DNA of 64,000 bases from Talpa occidentalis (Eukaryota > Chordata > Mammalia > Eulipotyphla > Talpidae). A model generated the notes under the pieces. It searched no databases, was not told the origin of the DNA, and saw only the letters and a list, made by a program, of their open reading frames with translations. Made by a program: the position numbers and the translations under genes. Below are positions 62,591 to 64,000 of this stretch, piece by piece; the stretch's first letter is position 1; each line of letters begins with the position of its first letter. Location: NCBI RefSeq assembly GCF_014898055.3, contig NW_023601104.1, forward strand, positions 41,542,210-41,606,209, in the 5' to 3' direction.

Positions 62591-62853
62591 GGGCTTCCCT
62601 GGTGGCGCAGGCGGTTGAGCTCAGCACTGTGCAGCCTCTGCAGTGCCGGTTCGGTCCCTGCTGGCCATGGAGATACGGAGCAGACCTCTCCAGTCTCTCC
62701 CACTGCTCCCCTCAGCAGTGTATTTCGTCAGTCTGCCTGTTCTGTTCCCTGCTTTGTCTCTGGTGAATCTTCTCACCTTTCCATGCATCTGGCCTGTACC
62801 CCGGTTCTTGTATAAATAAAATAAATCTTTTAAAAAAAAAAAAGAAAGAAAGA
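62591..62853 (+). mobile_element. tRNA-derived SINE copy 16 with GAAA tail
   Basis: Forward copy ending in A-run and (GAAA)n. Perfect 15-bp duplication AAGAAATTCCAGAGC at 62576-62590 and 62854-62868. Part of the tRNA-like head is deleted. Confidence 0.92.
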
Positions 62854-62984
62854 AAGAAATTCCAGAGCATTAACAGTGAAAGGGAGCTTGGATGTTGTTA
62901 TACAATAGCATGTGCCGTAGTGGCTTTTAAGATCTGAAAAAACCTGACCTTGGAATGCCACTGCTTCCTACCTGTTGGCAAGAC

Positions 62985-63065
62985 ACCTCTCCTCCCAGAG
63001 CCTTAGTTACTTCATTTGCGAGATGAAGATAATAACTACTTCATAGGATTTTAGTGGGGAACAGA
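62985..63065 (+). repeat. MIR fragment
   Basis: CTCCCAGAGCCTTAGTTACT, TCATTTGCGAGATGAAGATA and ATAACTACTTCATAGGATTT match a MIR 3' half. Confidence 0.55.
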
Positions 63066-64000
63066 ATAGAATATAATGTACTTCCTGTAGTGCCTAGCCA
63101 TGGAAGCTCCTTGGTACCTGAGAGTACCTTGGCACCCTCACTTGCATGAGAACTGGTTGCAGGAAGTGAAGTAGACAGTCCAAGATCTCAGAGCTGTGAG
63201 TAGCAGAGCTGGGCCATGGATTTAGATTTTTTCACTTAAGACAAGACTCTTTTTCTGCCACCCCACAATATGGTCTATTATCGTTCTTTATTTGAAAAAA
63301 AGAAAAAGAAGCTGCCACTGTTCCTCTAGCTTCCTCCCTCACCTATATGCATCTTCTTTGTCCTTTGTGTATAGAGAGATAATTGGGACAGGAACTCTAC
63401 AGAGGTACAGGATAGGAGGAAATAATTGACTAGCTTCTCAAAAGGTCTTGCCAAGCTGGCTGCCAAGTTATTGTCCTGGGCCCCTCTCCAGCTCAGCTCA
63501 GGTAATAAGCTGTGAGGAATGTGCTTTGGGCACCTCTGCTCCCTCTCCCTTATTTCTTACTGCTCTCACAAGCTCTGGTTGGTCAGGACCTCCAAATGGA
63601 CAAGGCTGATTTGAGCCAGTATCCTATTGGCCAACTCTGTTTCTTCCTAACCAGCAGCTGATGAGAGAAAAATGGCTAGTTGGCCTTTGGGATTCTTCTG
63701 TAATTTGCAGGTCCAAGGCTGAGAGTGTGGCCTCAGCAAAAAGATACAAGTGTCTCTGGGAATCTTTGGCTCCCTTATTGTTAAATTCTCTGCAGAGATT
63801 GGCCTAGATGGATGAGGTTGACAGCACTTACTTGCACTCCTTCCTGAGCTTCCGGCAGGGACTGTTGTAGCCTGTGCTCACCAGCATGGCTGCAGGCATC
63901 TCCACTGTGGCACCTTGTGCTCAGAATTTTACCTGCCTTTGATATTTTATCTTTTCCTACTCCTGTCCCCAAAGGCCTTATTTTCTGTTAGGAGACAGTG

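Larger units (their letters stand above)
48111..64000. other. Intergenic region downstream of NGDN
   Basis: About 16 kb in which I find no gene. In human the next gene is ZFHX2 on the opposite strand, but no long zinc-finger or homeodomain exon is seen here, so it must lie beyond the window. Stretches 48.1-58.5 kb are mostly unique sequence with a few MIR pieces. 58.5-63 kb is rich in SINEs and old LINE fragments. Confidence 0.7.

Noticed and set aside
48111..64000. Part of ZFHX2, the next gene in human
   Set aside because: No long zinc-finger or homeodomain exon on either strand, and homeodomain core motifs in DNA are binding sites, not coding.

Overview
This is mammalian nuclear DNA. Genes are split by GT-AG introns, ancient MIR/L2/MER5-type repeats are present, and 16 near-full-length copies plus one fragment of a young tRNA-derived SINE are scattered through the window. 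The locus is the cardiac myosin heavy chain region (human 14q11.2 order MYH6-MYH7-NGDN). The SINE (head 'GGCCTCCCTGGTGGCGCAG', internal 'CAGCAGACCTCTCCTGTC', tail 'ATAAATAAATCTTTAAAA') is not a primate, rodent, ruminant or carnivore element I know. It resembles my recollection of the rhinolophoid bat Rhin-1 family, so a horseshoe/leaf-nosed bat or relative is my best but unverified guess.

Layout. Positions 1-553 (minus strand) hold the extreme 5' end of MYH6: untranslated exon 1 and the start of intron 1. Upstream of it (554 to about 900) lies the alpha-MHC promoter, with TATA, CArG-like, DR4 thyroid response, A/T-rich and MEF2 motifs. After a 3.5 kb spacer comes the complete MYH7 gene on the minus strand (about 4478-25460). 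All 38 coding exons were traced splice site by splice site. They sum to 5808 bp including the stop, i.e. 1935 residues, ending in the MYH7-diagnostic tail GLNEE. Two untranslated exons precede them. MIR208B lies in sense inside the intron between exons 30 and 31. Next is a 14 kb intergenic block (about 25.5-40.0 kb) holding the MYH7 promoter, a degenerate ~73-bp tandem array, several SINEs and old repeats. NGDN (neuroguidin) follows on the plus strand, 40003-48110. It has 11 exons, 315 residues, a CCAAT-rich TATA-less promoter, and a YY1 motif on its start codon. Its intron 3 carries five SINEs in both orientations and a solitary endogenous-retrovirus LTR inserted into a MER5-like transposon. 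From 48.1 to 64 kb I see no gene, only repeats, CTCF-like motifs and a small homeodomain-motif cluster.

Function. MYH7 makes the slow/beta cardiac myosin heavy chain. The intronic miR-208b is co-transcribed with it and supports the slow-fibre programme. MYH6 (fast/alpha isoform) lies immediately downstream and is oppositely controlled by thyroid hormone. NGDN is an unrelated housekeeping nucleolar/translation factor. I found no novel multi-gene system. The most notable items are species-specific MYH7 substitutions and MYH6-like patches, paired changes in the miR-208b stem, the tandem array upstream of MYH7, and the inverted SINE cluster in NGDN.
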